This document shows, piece by piece, positions 1 through 10,500 of a stretch of 58,000 nt of DNA (position 1 is the first letter of the stretch; each line of letters opens with the position of its first letter). The position numbers and the translations under genes are program-made. Below the pieces are notes generated by a model that did not search any database, had not been told where the DNA came from, and was given only the letters and a program-made list of their open reading frames with translations. This stretch comes from Diphasiastrum complanatum (lineage: Eukaryota; Streptophyta; Lycopodiopsida; Lycopodiales; Lycopodiaceae): positions 28,689,252 through 28,747,251 of the forward strand of contig CM055113.1 of the NCBI GenBank assembly GCA_029204225.1. The letters are read 5' to 3'.

Positions 1-171
1 CGGGAGAAAACAATGAAGTTCCTAGATGAGGAGCTTGCGACATCGGGTGAGTTGCCGGTTCTGAATGATTCTTTCTTCGACCCATTTCCACCAACAATGG
101 GCATGGACACATCAAATTTAGGCATATCGGGGGACACCACACCCACCGTGTCACCTCCAAGTCACCGGTGA
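1..171 (+). CDS. Unidentified open frame entering from the left edge
   Basis: A frame open from the first base runs to a TGA at 169-171; its first ATG is at 13. The encoded piece is acidic and then rich in Pro, Thr and Ser, with no domain I recognise. It ends exactly where the open frame of the H3-like pseudogene begins, in another frame. It may therefore be an upstream exon or the N-terminal part of that locus separated by a frameshift, or an unrelated gene cut by the window edge. Nothing decides between these. Confidence 0.25.
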   Translation, partial: REKTMKFLDEELATSGELPVLNDSFFDPFPPTMGMDTSNLGISGDTTPTVSPPSHR

Positions 172-916
172 TGGGTCCGATAATGTCGTTGCTGGTGGGT
201 GGTTCTGATGAGGGCACCCCGATGTCGAACACAACAAGGATGAAGCAGAAGGCGACCCATAGATGGTCAGAGAGAGGAGCACACGAGCGAAAAAGAAAGA
301 ATCCTCGCAAGGCTGGGTCTACATCAAAGCGACGGAACCCTGCAGCTCAAGAGCCATCACCACTGCCCACACCGCCAACATCTCCTCCACCGCCTCCACC
401 TCCACCGCCTCCGCCCCCACCGCCTCCACCGCCTCCACCGCCACCTCCACCACCACCACCACCACCTCCACCACCTCCACCACCTCCACCTCCACCGCCT
501 CCAAGTTCTGCCGCAGCTGGCCCAGGTAGGACCGTAGAGCGTCACAGGGATAGGTCGGCCCCTCGTGCAGCACCATGGGCTGGAAAGGAGCTCCGCAGGA
601 TGCAGCCACCACCTCCTCGATCGCGTAGGAAGTGCAGGATCGCAAAGTGGCTCCAGGATATACGGAGCTATTAGAAGTCCGTAAAATTTTTGATCCCTAG
701 GGCCCCTTTTATGAGGCTTGTAAAAGAAATAGTCAATGAATTTCCTTGGGGGGTAGAGTTACGGCAGATGCGGTGTCCGCAATATAAGAGTCTGCGGAAA
801 TGTACCTAACGCAGCTCTTTGAGGACTCATTTTTGTGTGCAGTGCACGGGAAGAGAGTCACAATACTCCCGAAGGATCTCCACCTAGCTAGAAGGCTAAG
901 GAGAGAGCGGAATTAA
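171..916 (+). pseudogene. Broken histone H3 variant, CENH3-like, with proline-rich N-tail
   Basis: The C-terminal half reads as a histone H3 fold. From about 640 the frame gives a match to the H3 alphaN helix (AKWLQDIRSY), then a TAG at 672-674, then KSVKFLIPRAPFMRLVKEI (675-731). After a shift near the six-G run at 748-753, the frame starting at 761 gives TADAVSAI, a TAA at 785-787, then [19 protein letters not shown] (788-844). It ends at a TAA at 914-916 with the H3 C-terminal helix (KDLHLARRL). LIP instead of LIRK, and TAxAxxAI before helix 2, resemble plant CENH3 more than canonical H3. Both stops stand where H3 proteins have Gln. The N-tail (ATG at 171 or 222) is basic, then carries about 40 consecutive prolines, which is unusual for any H3. 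No introns are visible, whereas plant CENH3 genes normally have several, so a retrocopy is possible. H3 family: confident. CENH3 subtype: inference. Confidence 0.8.
384..503 (+). repeat. CCN triplet array encoding about 40 prolines
   Basis: A run of CCA/CCG/CCT codons about 120 bases long, made of interleaved CCACCT and CCACCG hexamers. It lies inside the N-tail of the H3-like pseudogene and stays in frame throughout. It also creates long spurious frames on both strands. Confidence 0.9.
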
Positions 917-1033
917 AAATATCATGTACATGATTTTATTTATAATATACTGAAGATTTGGTGTCAAGTATCTTGCAGAATTTCAAGTTGTGTGAATGCA
1001 AATTGTTGTGATTGAGTTTGATATCTGATTTCA

Positions 1034-1107
1034 GTACTGTTTATGTGAATGCAGTCATTTGAAAATTTTAGTATCATCTATGTGAATGCAGTGATTTAAA
1101 ATTTTTC
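1034..1107 (+). repeat. Two-copy tandem repeat, period 37
   Basis: The block containing TGTGAATGCAGT followed by an ATTT/AAATTTT run occurs twice (TGTGAATGCA at 1044 and 1081), with a degenerate third start after it. It lies about 120 bases downstream of the H3-like stop. The rest of 917-1383 is AT-rich and shows no gene. Confidence 0.6.
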
Positions 1108-1168
1108 AGTACTATGGGAATGGTAGTTTCTTTAACCATGTTGTAGATAAGATAGGTTTCCATGTCGT

Positions 1169-1251
1169 GCATGGAAATCACGCCAGGGCGCGACCAGGGC
1201 CCGTTTCACCAGGTCAAACGGGCCTTGGTCGCGCCCTAGCATGAAAATCAC
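1169..1251. repeat. GC-rich hairpin flanked by a 14-bp direct repeat
   Basis: Arms at 1186-1206 and 1216-1236 are reverse complements over 21 bp with one mismatch (a G-U pair in RNA), around a 9-base loop. The flanks GCATGGAAATCACG (1169-1182) and GCATGAAAATCACG (1238-1251) are direct repeats with one difference. This could be a small foldback element or the terminal structure of a larger element. Confidence 0.7.
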
Positions 1252-1383
1252 GTCACGTAAAAAAAGGAGGAGAAATCTTTATCAAAAAAATAAATAAATT
1301 CTAAATTCAATAAATTAGCACATCATATAATGACAACAGAGAATTAGGAGAGTCCACAAGAAAAAAAAGGACAAAATCTTTAT

Positions 1384-2854
1384 TCACATTTGATCCATTT
1401 CCTTCAGAGAGGACTTCAGCTTCTCTAATCGCTTCTCTGATGACAGTACTGGTTTTAACATTTCTAATGCTAATTTAGGAGCATCTCCCTCATCCTCATA
1501 AGGGCCAATTAAACCCGAGAGAATGAGCCGGGTCTCGAATCCAGGGCAAAAATCATTCAAAACGGCTTTTCGGAGGACACAGTAAGCCTTTGGCGCTGAC
1601 GGTGACATGTCCAGCTCACCAATGTGCTTGGAGAGTGCTTTGCATTTAAGAAGCTCTGTCTGTCCATCTGGGCTATACTTGTTGCTGAAGCAGAAAATAA
1701 AGTTGTTGGGCAAGTTCCCAATGTAGTGGGCCATAGACCTGTCCAGAGTTCCTGCTTCAACTTTCTCCCGAGAGCCACCCCTTCGCATTGCAAATGCATC
1801 AAGCTCCACTGCATCCTGCATTTGGTTCAAATTATTGCAAAATGAGTATAATCAAGACAAACAAACATAACAAACACATGCAAGTTGAATTGTTGGGTCA
1901 GACTTGCCTTGGTGCCTTCATCAATGTCTTCGGTTTGCGCAAGGTTAATTCCTTTGCCTTTGTACTCACATCAGCAGTTTTCCCTTCGAGTACCTCGAAT
2001 GGCCTCGTTTGAATTGGTGGTGGTTGAAGCATTTTCAATTGACAAAGCACCCTTGCTAGTGCTTGCTTGGTGGTGTCCGTGTCATGCCCGATCAGCTTCT
2101 CATACGTGTCGTCGGACTAGGTGTGGTCAAAAGTGGAACTGCCATTCTGCAAATTTACCAATGCTGCCAGCATCTCATCTTCTCGCAAGCCGAGAATATG
2201 TTGCAAGTCATGCATGAACACATACTCCTGCCCATCAATGATGATTGGAGCAAGGCCATGGATTCGAAGCACGACATCATCGGACTCATCTATATCTTCT
2301 GGCTCAACTGATGTGGATGCACCTGTTGCCTCTTGCGCAGCCAAGATTGCTTCGTGCTCCGCAGATAAATCTTCCTCTTCACCCGGGTCGTTCATCTCGT
2401 TCACCTGCTCACTAGGATTGTGTTTGTTGTTGGCCACAGTCGCTGGAAACTCATTAAGCACAAAAATAACAGTAATCTCACCGGATAGAAACTTCTTTCC
2501 TACACTTTCAAGATCAAAAGTTTTCAGCTGATCCTTCGTCAGCTCCAAGTAATGATCGTTACCCAAGTGACTAATAAATCTGTTGAGACGAGCGATAAAG
2601 GGTCTATCTCCTTTCCATATATAACTAAGCAAGTTATATGGAATCCACATGATAGTTGAGCCAGGAATTTGTATGGCATAAGGCTTCAAAGTTTCATCTA
2701 TATACTCACTCACGTACGTGAATGCATCCGTATTAGCCCGTAGAGTGGCAAGCGTGTCTATTCTACCGGTAAACATACAATAAATACGATCTAACTGATC
2801 TAAAAACTCTGTGGGGGCTAGCAGATTGGCCAACTCTATTTTAGGGGACGACAT
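1384..2854 (-). pseudogene. Unknown two-exon gene with one in-frame stop
   Basis: The start is the ATG at 2854-2852 (MSSPKIELANLL), about 125 bases downstream of a TATA box. Exon 1 runs 2854-1970. Its frame is open except for a TAG at 2119-2117, after which the same frame continues with plausible protein (SDDTYEKLIGHDTD). A donor GAT|GTGAGT at 1970/1969 and an acceptor ATGCAG at 1816 join it in phase 0 to exon 2 (1815-1384). The protein would have about 438 residues: an N-terminal part with a WIPYNLLSYIW-like stretch, a central acidic Glu/Asp-rich linker, then a Lys-rich C-terminus. I recognise no family. It lies directly downstream of the transposase-like gene in the same orientation, so it may be the accessory protein of the same element. 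The stop may be a single decay mutation (CAG to TAG). Confidence 0.5.
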
Positions 2855-2978
2855 TGTTATGCAACTAAGAACACTAATTGACCAGCAAACTAGTAGTCTA
2901 ATTGAACAAGACAAGCTAAATTACGAGGAAACAAATTTCAACAAAGCAAGAAGTGACAACAAAATGAAAACCCCCACT

Positions 2979-2987
2979 CTTATATAG
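2979..2987 (-). promoter_or_regulatory. TATA box of the downstream minus-strand gene
   Basis: On the minus strand the sequence reads CTCTATATAAGAG, a near-perfect plant TATA box. It lies about 125 bases before the ATG at 2854 and 130 bases after the end of the upstream gene (3120), so the two genes are probably separate transcription units. Confidence 0.6.
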
Positions 2988-3119
2988 AGGGACGTGTATC
3001 CAAAAATAGATATTATTATAAAACCAAATAAAATAATTTCTATTTATAACAACAATCCAATTCGACAGTAATATTTATCACAAAGGAATATTCGAATTAC
3101 AATTCAGCATAAATTGTTT

Positions 3120-5811
3120 CTATTCCATCTCATCAGTTTCCGTAGTTTCTCTAGCACTGTTTTCCAAAACATTGGATGTTGGTGTCCTCGGCATCCATCT
3201 CTTTCCAACTCGGACTCTAGACATCCTCCATTCTTGATGCCTTGTTCTAGCATCAGAGGATTGCCATGCTGTCTTTCTGACTGAATTTGAATTGGAGATC
3301 ATTGAACACAACTCTTCAGTTCTTCTGTTTTGAAAGTGCCCTCGGCCCAAAACTCCTCTGTAAACCCATTGAAATATCTCAACCAATGCATTGCTAAGAC
3401 CCTTTCCTCCGCCATGCCGTGAATTTTTGAAATACGCAGCCTTTGCCCTGTAATGACTCTTTTCCATGCCTTGCGTATTCCAAATAGCTAATGATCCATA
3501 GGTTTTCATAAACCAAGGTCCATGAGCATAGAAGATGTGATGTTCATAGAAAATTTGTATTAGTTTAAATCTTTACAAATACATAAATATGAAAGTAAAA
3601 AATACGAAACACACATACCATATAGTGGGTTATGTGTGTTTCTCCCCATGCATCGATCATCAATTCAGTAAATGTTTTGACTTCTCTTGCGTATCTATCC
3701 GAATCTTCATCTCTCACAATCTTTTTGTTGATAGTTTGTGACAAGGCATCAAATGTTTGCCAAACCTTAGCACGTGTACTTGCCATGCGAGAATCTGAGC
3801 CAATATTTGTTGTGCATTGACATATTTTCCTCCAGTACTCCCATTCAACACTGCTTTCACGTGCAGTATGATTTGACAATAGGTGTCTCGCTTTCGCACC
3901 ACCCATTGAAACTTTTGCTGGAACATCTTGCGTTTTTCCACTCATCTCAACATCTTTGGTAAGACTCACGTGGCCCCCGTACAATCCCATATCGGATAAA
4001 ATTATCTCTAGATTTCTAATGCTAACATCTGCTCTTGATTTGGGCTGCATATTCCATGCGTAACAACAATGCAAAAATAATAATTTGTCCAGTATTCGTA
4101 ATTCACCATGCATTGTGCAAAAATGGACTCTTTCGAGAGGAATGTTCAACACAAGACTCCAAGCTTTGTCTAGATTGTGCCTATTTGGTGGAAGACGTTG
4201 GTTGCAATTCAAAATACTTTTGTTCCGTCCAGATTCAAACATACAATATATACAAAAATTCTTTGCATTTGCACCGAGACCACAACCGTACATGCATTTC
4301 AAAGTCTTCAAATCAGCAGCTAGGTGCCATTCTACAGCAAAGCCTTCTCCTTCAACATTGAGCAATTTGCCTTCATTTTGTGCATGTATTATCTTAGATA
4401 TACTGCATTTTTCAAATAGCCACTCCAATACGTCGTGAGACTCCTTAGGAACTTCAAATGCAGCTATCCACCATATGTGATTTTCGGATTGCACGCTAAA
4501 TTCTTTACAATAACTTCCGCCAAACTGTTGCAATTCACGATTCATCAAGGTGATTGTGACACATTCAAGTTTACGCCCTTTTACGATTTCTGCTTCATCC
4601 AACTTAATAACAAATATAACTTTACCTCCGCAATCTGTAAAACAGAAATTTCATTACCAAAACATATTAGTTGAAGAAAAGCATACAATTGAAAACCAAA
4701 ACTAACAATAAATGTTCTTACCATTTGTTCTAACTTTGTAATGTCGGATCATCATCGCTTGGACCTTTTCCAGATCTAAGAATATATTATTGCCTTGATG
4801 ATAACGAAAACATGTTGGAGGTCCTTTCTTCTTATTGGTTATTGTAAAAGAATCCTCAATATGTTGAAACTCTCCTAATTCAGAGAGCAATATCGAATTG
4901 CATTCTCGTTTGGCGGATTCGACAAGTTTATAAGTAGGTATTATTTGATGGCATTTTAACCCATTTTTGTCAGAGCATTTCATATACTTCTTCAAAGCTC
5001 TATACCCCTTGCGACTCACACCTCCTTGGTCACATGCGTACACCATCTCTTTAACATTTGGATTTGGCTTGAACTTGTCGACTAGCTTTTTTGCAATTCT
5101 CAAGTGAATTGAATCACTTGTTTCATCTTCCACAATCTTAATCAAATCTTTACCCTTCAAAAAATGTTTCATATATTTTCCGGCAATAAAATCTTTTCCA
5201 ACCGTCTTTTTCAAGAACTCTTTTGTGTCCCTCATACGTCTTTTACTGGCACCACCACCTGGTGCCAAAGCTTCTAGTTTGTGTCTCTTAGTGTTTTCAT
5301 TTTCTGCTTGCTGATCCATCGAGACTCTACGCTTTCGTTGTAATCCATATATTGTCCTCTGAAATATACTGATTGAAGATTGCAATTCTTCAATTCTTGC
5401 GACAGAACTGGCAAGCTCTATTTTCAAACCATTTATCTCCTGCTCCAATTTCATATTTATTCCATGCAATGACTTTAGTTTGTCATTTATACTCAATATA
5501 TGAATGTTTGCCGTATTTGCCAATGTCTCAGCTTGAATTCTTCGAGAATCCATTGCTTGACAATAGCCAAGCAGTCCATTCCGACCATCCCCAACGAACC
5601 TTAACAAACTATGTACATCAGAAAATTTAGGAGGAGCATCTACCAGTGTATTATGAGGGTATAAATCACCTCTTACCCATAGGTCAATATATATTTTTCC
5701 TTCTAATCTCCAATAATGCATGTCATACGGATTTAAGTTAACACCCCATGCAGCTTTAGTGGTCGCATAATCCTTCTCTAACTTCACATGTAAGTGATAC
5801 TTGGTTGTCAT
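3120..5811 (-). CDS. Transposase-like multi-exon gene of an unnamed family
   Basis: Exon A 5811-4722 (ATG at 5811; an upstream open extension exists) ends at ATG|GTAAGA. Exon B 4634-3619 begins after TTTTACAG and is in phase with A. Exon C ends at a TAG at 3120-3122. Exon A has a coiled-coil-like stretch (about 5550-5370), basic nuclear-localisation-like clusters, and a GVSRKGYRALKKYM motif. Exon B has AADLKTLKCMYGCGLG followed by a CIYC cysteine pair, then a PLERVHFCTMHGELRILDKL segment. Exon C has a YGSLAIWNTQGMEKSHYRAK segment. These resemble, from memory, uncharacterised transposase-like proteins scattered in invertebrates and fungi (an acidic residue before a Lys/Leu helix, a CxxC pair, then a His/Leu-rich segment). 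I cannot name the superfamily. The B-C junction is not clean: the only AG (3571-3572) leaves exon C out of frame by one base, so this copy may be damaged. Confidence 0.5.
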
Positions 5812-5862
5812 CTTGAAGATGTCGCATTTCCCAAAAGAATCTATGTAGAACAGTAGAAACAC

Positions 5863-7504
5863 ACCTTATCAACCTTGTGTCAAAGTTCAATGTGAACTAA
5901 CCATGATATAAGCTTTATTAGGCATATACTAGTTTTCATCCCTAGGGTCCTATTGTAGTTAGGACAATGAAAGGTCGTCCTATACTAACCCTACTCTAGT
6001 TGTAATTTGTAACTTACCTATTAGTTGCCTATTATAGTCTATGCAAATAACCTACAATAGTCTATGAAAATGAGACCTACATTTAGGCCTTAACTCTTGC
6101 TCACCTTGTATGGTAATCCAACGTAAAGGTGCCACGTAGGATTGATTAGCACTAAATTAATTATGATTAGAAAACTTGTTTAGGCAAGGAAGAGGCCCTT
6201 TTTGAGTCCAAAAAGGGCCCTAATGTTTTCTCTGTGTTAGCACAATTGCTAACAATTTATCTCCTCTACTCTCCTAAATCCCATTTTAATCTGCCTCCAT
6301 TCATGCTGCATTTTTACTCACGTTGTCGCATTGTCTGCATAAATACAAGTAAATTTTCACAGGCGAAGAAGGCGAACAAAATACGACACTGTGTTTTTAC
6401 ACGTGTTTTGTGACAGGCAAAGAAGGCGACACTGCCTTACAAAATGCCAAAGGCGCCCTAGGAAAAGCGAAGGCACCTTGTAAATTAAATCCTAAGGCAT
6501 TTCGTCATAGTGATGTATTTTTCGCATCTTCACCAACGTTCATTTCAGCAAAGGTTGACATCACATCCCTTTTCACGCTCATCCCATACAACTGTGCTAA
6601 CGGATTTGACAACGACTGCAGCCACCCACGATCTCCTATAGACAACATGTCCACTTTGTACTTTCTTCATGTGCACACCTGTAACATTGTGTATATATAT
6701 ATTGAATACCACTTGCGTATTCAACTAATTAAGAGATTGAAAATCAAGTGTGTGTAAAATAATAGCATCAGAAGCTTATCAAAGATAGACGAAGTAGATG
6801 CCTTGCGCATTGATTTTTTATTTGTCAGTAACAGGTTCATTCCTCTTATAGATTGAATTAGCTTTGTAGAGCATGCGGTTTTGTCCGCTATTGTCTTGTG
6901 TTCTACCGCATTATTGACATGTATATTTTGCTATACTTAATCTGATAACAGCTCTTTCATTCTGCATTCAGATTTGCGTCAATATTGATATGCTTATTTT
7001 CATTCTATCTGACTTTCTTGTTGCTCAATCTAGTAATCTGTTTTTAGCGAGTTATCCTTAGTCTAGTTGTTGACGACTAATATTTAGTCTTGTCTTTCGC
7101 AAATCATTTGTGATTGATTATCAATCGAGCTCAATCTAGCTCTTCGCGAATCATTCGCGACAAATAACTTGTCTAGATGTTCACAACAAATTATTCTTCT
7201 GGTGTTTTATTAATGTTTGGCTACATAATCAGAATGACCGTGATTTTCATCACTAACATTCTGTTTGTTTCTGATAGGCATAGTCATGCTTAGGGAAAGA
7301 GTAATATAGCTCATTTCGCTGCGCACGAACACTTTTTGTTCGAGTTCGTTTCTCGTTCGAGATTCGAGTTCGTTTCTTTTTCATGTTCGTTTTCTTTTTG
7401 AGCTATTTTCATTTCTCACACACAACACACCCTCTTTCTCCAACTACAGATTTTCATACTTAAGTCACTGATAGTTTTTCCTATCACTTAGACTAATCTT
7501 CCAC
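5863..7504. other. No gene recognised; probable leader or LTR of the copia element at 7505
   Basis: This is AT-rich sequence. It holds a short hairpin (6193-6221), a partial duplication of an AGGCRAAGAAGGCGA block (about 6361 and 6414), and repeated TTCGAGTTCG-type words near 7338-7380. TAGCATCAGAAGC near 6763-6775 looks like a degenerate tRNA-Met primer-binding site (TGGTATCAGAGC). If so, the 5' LTR of the copia element ends just before it. The frame at 6410-6757 has no recognisable content. Confidence 0.35.
6193..6221. repeat. Short GC-rich hairpin
   Basis: AGGCCCTTTTT and AAAAAGGGCCCT are near-perfect inverted arms around GAGTCC. No function is evident. It lies about 380 bases upstream of the transposase-like gene. 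Confidence 0.5.
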
Positions 7505-10500
7505 ATGGATTCCCAAGGGAAAGTCAGTCCTATCATGGACAAGCTTGATGGAGCCAATTACCATCTGTGGAAATTTAAGATGAAAACTGTATTAATGACT
7601 AAAGAATTGTATGACATTGTTATAGGTGCAGAAGAGAAACCCGAAGCAGACGATGCAGCAATCGCCAGATGGAAGCTGAAGGATGGAAAGTCTTTCTCAC
7701 TAATCATCCTCAACATTACGGATATCCAGATCGGCCATGTATCTGAGGCTCAGACATCGAAAGAAGTCTGGGACATCCTGAGCACACTATACGAAGTGCG
7801 AGATATAGCTTCCAAGCTACATCTCAGGAAGAAATTTTGCTCTCTCAAGATGGCGAATGGTGATTCCCTGTAGAATCGCATCAATCAATTAAAGAACCTG
7901 CTAAGGCAAATGGCCGCTATCGGATCTGTCATAAATGATCAAGACGCGGTGATGCAACTGCTTACAAGCTTGTCAAGCTCATACAACAGTTGGGTGATGA
8001 TCATCACGACACATCCAGAACTGACTCTTTCGAGAGTCATTACTATGTTGTTGTAGGAAGACATGTGGAGGAACAAAGCCTCCAAGTTTCTCAGCTGATT
8101 CTCATGCTTTATACACCAACAAGAGCACGACTAAGCATAAGAAGAAGAAAGGCCCAAAGCAATCAAAGCCAGACCAGAAACTAGCACAACACAAAGAACA
8201 GTCAAATCCGCAAACGAAGAAGAAGCTGTTTTGTAGATACTGCAAGTGAAACAACCACGAGATTCGAGACTGTCGGATACTGCAAGCAAAGAACAACATC
8301 AAGGGACAGTCAAATCAAGTGGAAAATGCAGTTGCAGAAGCTCCACAGCCTATTCAAGAAGCGGATCATGATGCGTTCATGACCAGCCATCAAGGAGTAT
8401 CCAACGACAGTTCTTGGTTCCTGGATTCTGGAGCCACTCAGCACATGACCAGTCTCATTGGCTGTTTTGAGTCCTATACACCTTACAGTACCAAGAAATA
8501 TGTTCACCTTGGCGACATTAGCACACAAGCTATTAAAGGTGAAGGTACTGTAAGATTGATCTTTGCAAATGATCAATCTAAGCTACTTTCTAAAGTCCTG
8601 TATGTACCAAATTTGTCTACAAATCTGCTCTCTGTAAGCATAATCACAGATCTAGGACATAGAGTAGAATTTGAATGTGATCAGTGCAAAGTAGTTGATA
8701 GGACAGGCAAGATCCTAGCACTCGGAAAGAGACATGGATACTTGTATAAATTAAGTCATTGTTTTTCTGTCTCTATTCAGGCGCTCAGTACTTCTATTTC
8801 ATGCAAATAAATTATAGACTTGGTCACTTGAATCATGTTGTTGTACAACAAATGTCTAGACAATCTATTGTTCTTGATCTCGACTATCCTCGTGATAAAG
8901 TCGAGTTACCTGTTTGTCAAGACTGTCTAGTTGGTAAACAGACTAGGAAACCGTTTAAATCAAGCCATCAGCACATTGCTAGAGGATTGTTAGACATTGT
9001 ACATTCAAACATTTGTGGCCCGATGAAAAATCCTTCCCTAAAAGATACAAACTATTTTATAACTTTTATTGATGAATTTTCAAGAAGGACTATGGTGTAC
9101 TTCATAAAGAAGAAATTAGAAGCCTTAAACTACTTCAGAATCTTCAAGGAGCGTGCAGAAAAGGAGACTGGATGGACGATCAAGGCTCTAAGGTCAGACA
9201 ATGGTGGAGAATATATCTCTATCGAGTTTAAGGAGTACTGCCGAAGCCAAGGCATTGATCAGCAATTCATCACTCCTTACAGTCCTCAGTCTAATGGCTT
9301 AGCCGAGAGAAAGAATCATACCTTGGATGAATCAGCCAAATGTATGGTAGTGCATGCATTGCTGCCCAAGAGATTCTGGGCTGAAGCTATCTCCACTGCA
9401 GCTTACATCCAAAATAGATGTTTGAACAAGGCCCTCTCAAGCAAGACACCCCACAAGGTGTGGACAGGCTCTAAGCCTTCTATGAAGAATCTAAGAGTGT
9501 TTGGATGCGTTGCCTACGCGCAGATTCCAAAAGACACGAGGAAGAAATTGGACTTCCATGGTCTCAAAATTGTCCTAATTGGATATACTTCATCTGATAA
9601 TACATACAAGCTGTATGATCTTGATACCTAGCAAATCTTGTATAGTCGGGATACAGTCTTTATCAAGGATCAGTTCGTCGACATCAAAGGCAAGGATATT
9701 GCTCCAGGAGAACCTTCATCACCTGCCATTGACACGACAATCTGAGCTTCTGGCTTAGGCGTGTCTATTGTCGACCCACTTCTTGACAGCGAATCAGTCA
9801 AAGACGTTGCTGCTACCCAGCAACAAGTCCCAAGAGTGGTTCATCAGCCGAATCCTCCCAGAAAATCAAGCCGAGTGCGCACACAGCCCACAAGGTATAC
9901 TCCTAAGTCTGCATGTCTCTTGATACAGGAACCGACTACAGTCGAAGAGGCACTCAGCCAACTAGACTCTGATCTCTGGAGAGAAGCTATGGACAGAGAT
10001 TATTCTCTCTGATCAAGAACCGGACGTGGTCATTAGTCGAAGCTCCTATTGGCTGCAATATCGTTGATTGCAAATGGATCTTTAGGATCAAATACAATGC
10101 CAACGGAGCAATTAATCGAAGGAAGGCAAGACTGGTAGCACGAGGATTCACTCAGATCCCCAACGTCGACTACAACAAGACTTTCAGTCCAGTAGTCAAA
10201 CATTCAGCAATCTGAATGCTCCTGTCTTATGTTGTAGTTGCCGACCCCAAAGTACACTAACTTGATGTACAAACAGCCTATCTGAATGGAGTTATACAAG
10301 AAGACATCTACATGATCCAGTCCGAAGGATACGTTTTGGAAGGTATGAAGAATCATGTCTGTAAACTCCACAAAGCACTGTACGGCTTGAAACAATCTAC
10401 CAGAGCTTGGTTTAAGAGGATCAACACATTCCTCATCGAACAAGGATTCAAACCAAGCACTACTGATTGCAACGTCTATTCCAAGTCAGTGCAGTAATCC

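Noticed and set aside
263-645. Thr/Ser-rich plus-strand frame and Val/Glu- or Trp/Arg-rich minus-strand frames over 263-645
   Set aside because: They are shadows of the CCN triplet array; only the proline frame continues into the histone fold.
672-787. Repair of the two histone stops by U-to-C RNA editing or stop-codon readthrough
   Set aside because: U-to-C editing in ferns and hornworts acts on organelle transcripts, and a frameshift is present as well. Pseudogene decay is simpler.
1869-1880. A GC-AG intron (AAG|GCAAGT at about 1914) between the two exons of the gene at 1384-2854
   Set aside because: It would join exon 2 out of frame; the GT donor at 1970/1969 gives a clean phase-0 junction.
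1624-2531. Plus-strand frames at 1624-1845, 1788-2012, 1885-2217, 2063-2311 and 2121-2531
   Set aside because: They overlap the spliced minus-strand gene, lack domains and have poor composition.
6410-6757. 115-codon plus-strand frame upstream of the copia element
   Set aside because: It has no recognisable domain and lies in probable LTR or leader sequence.
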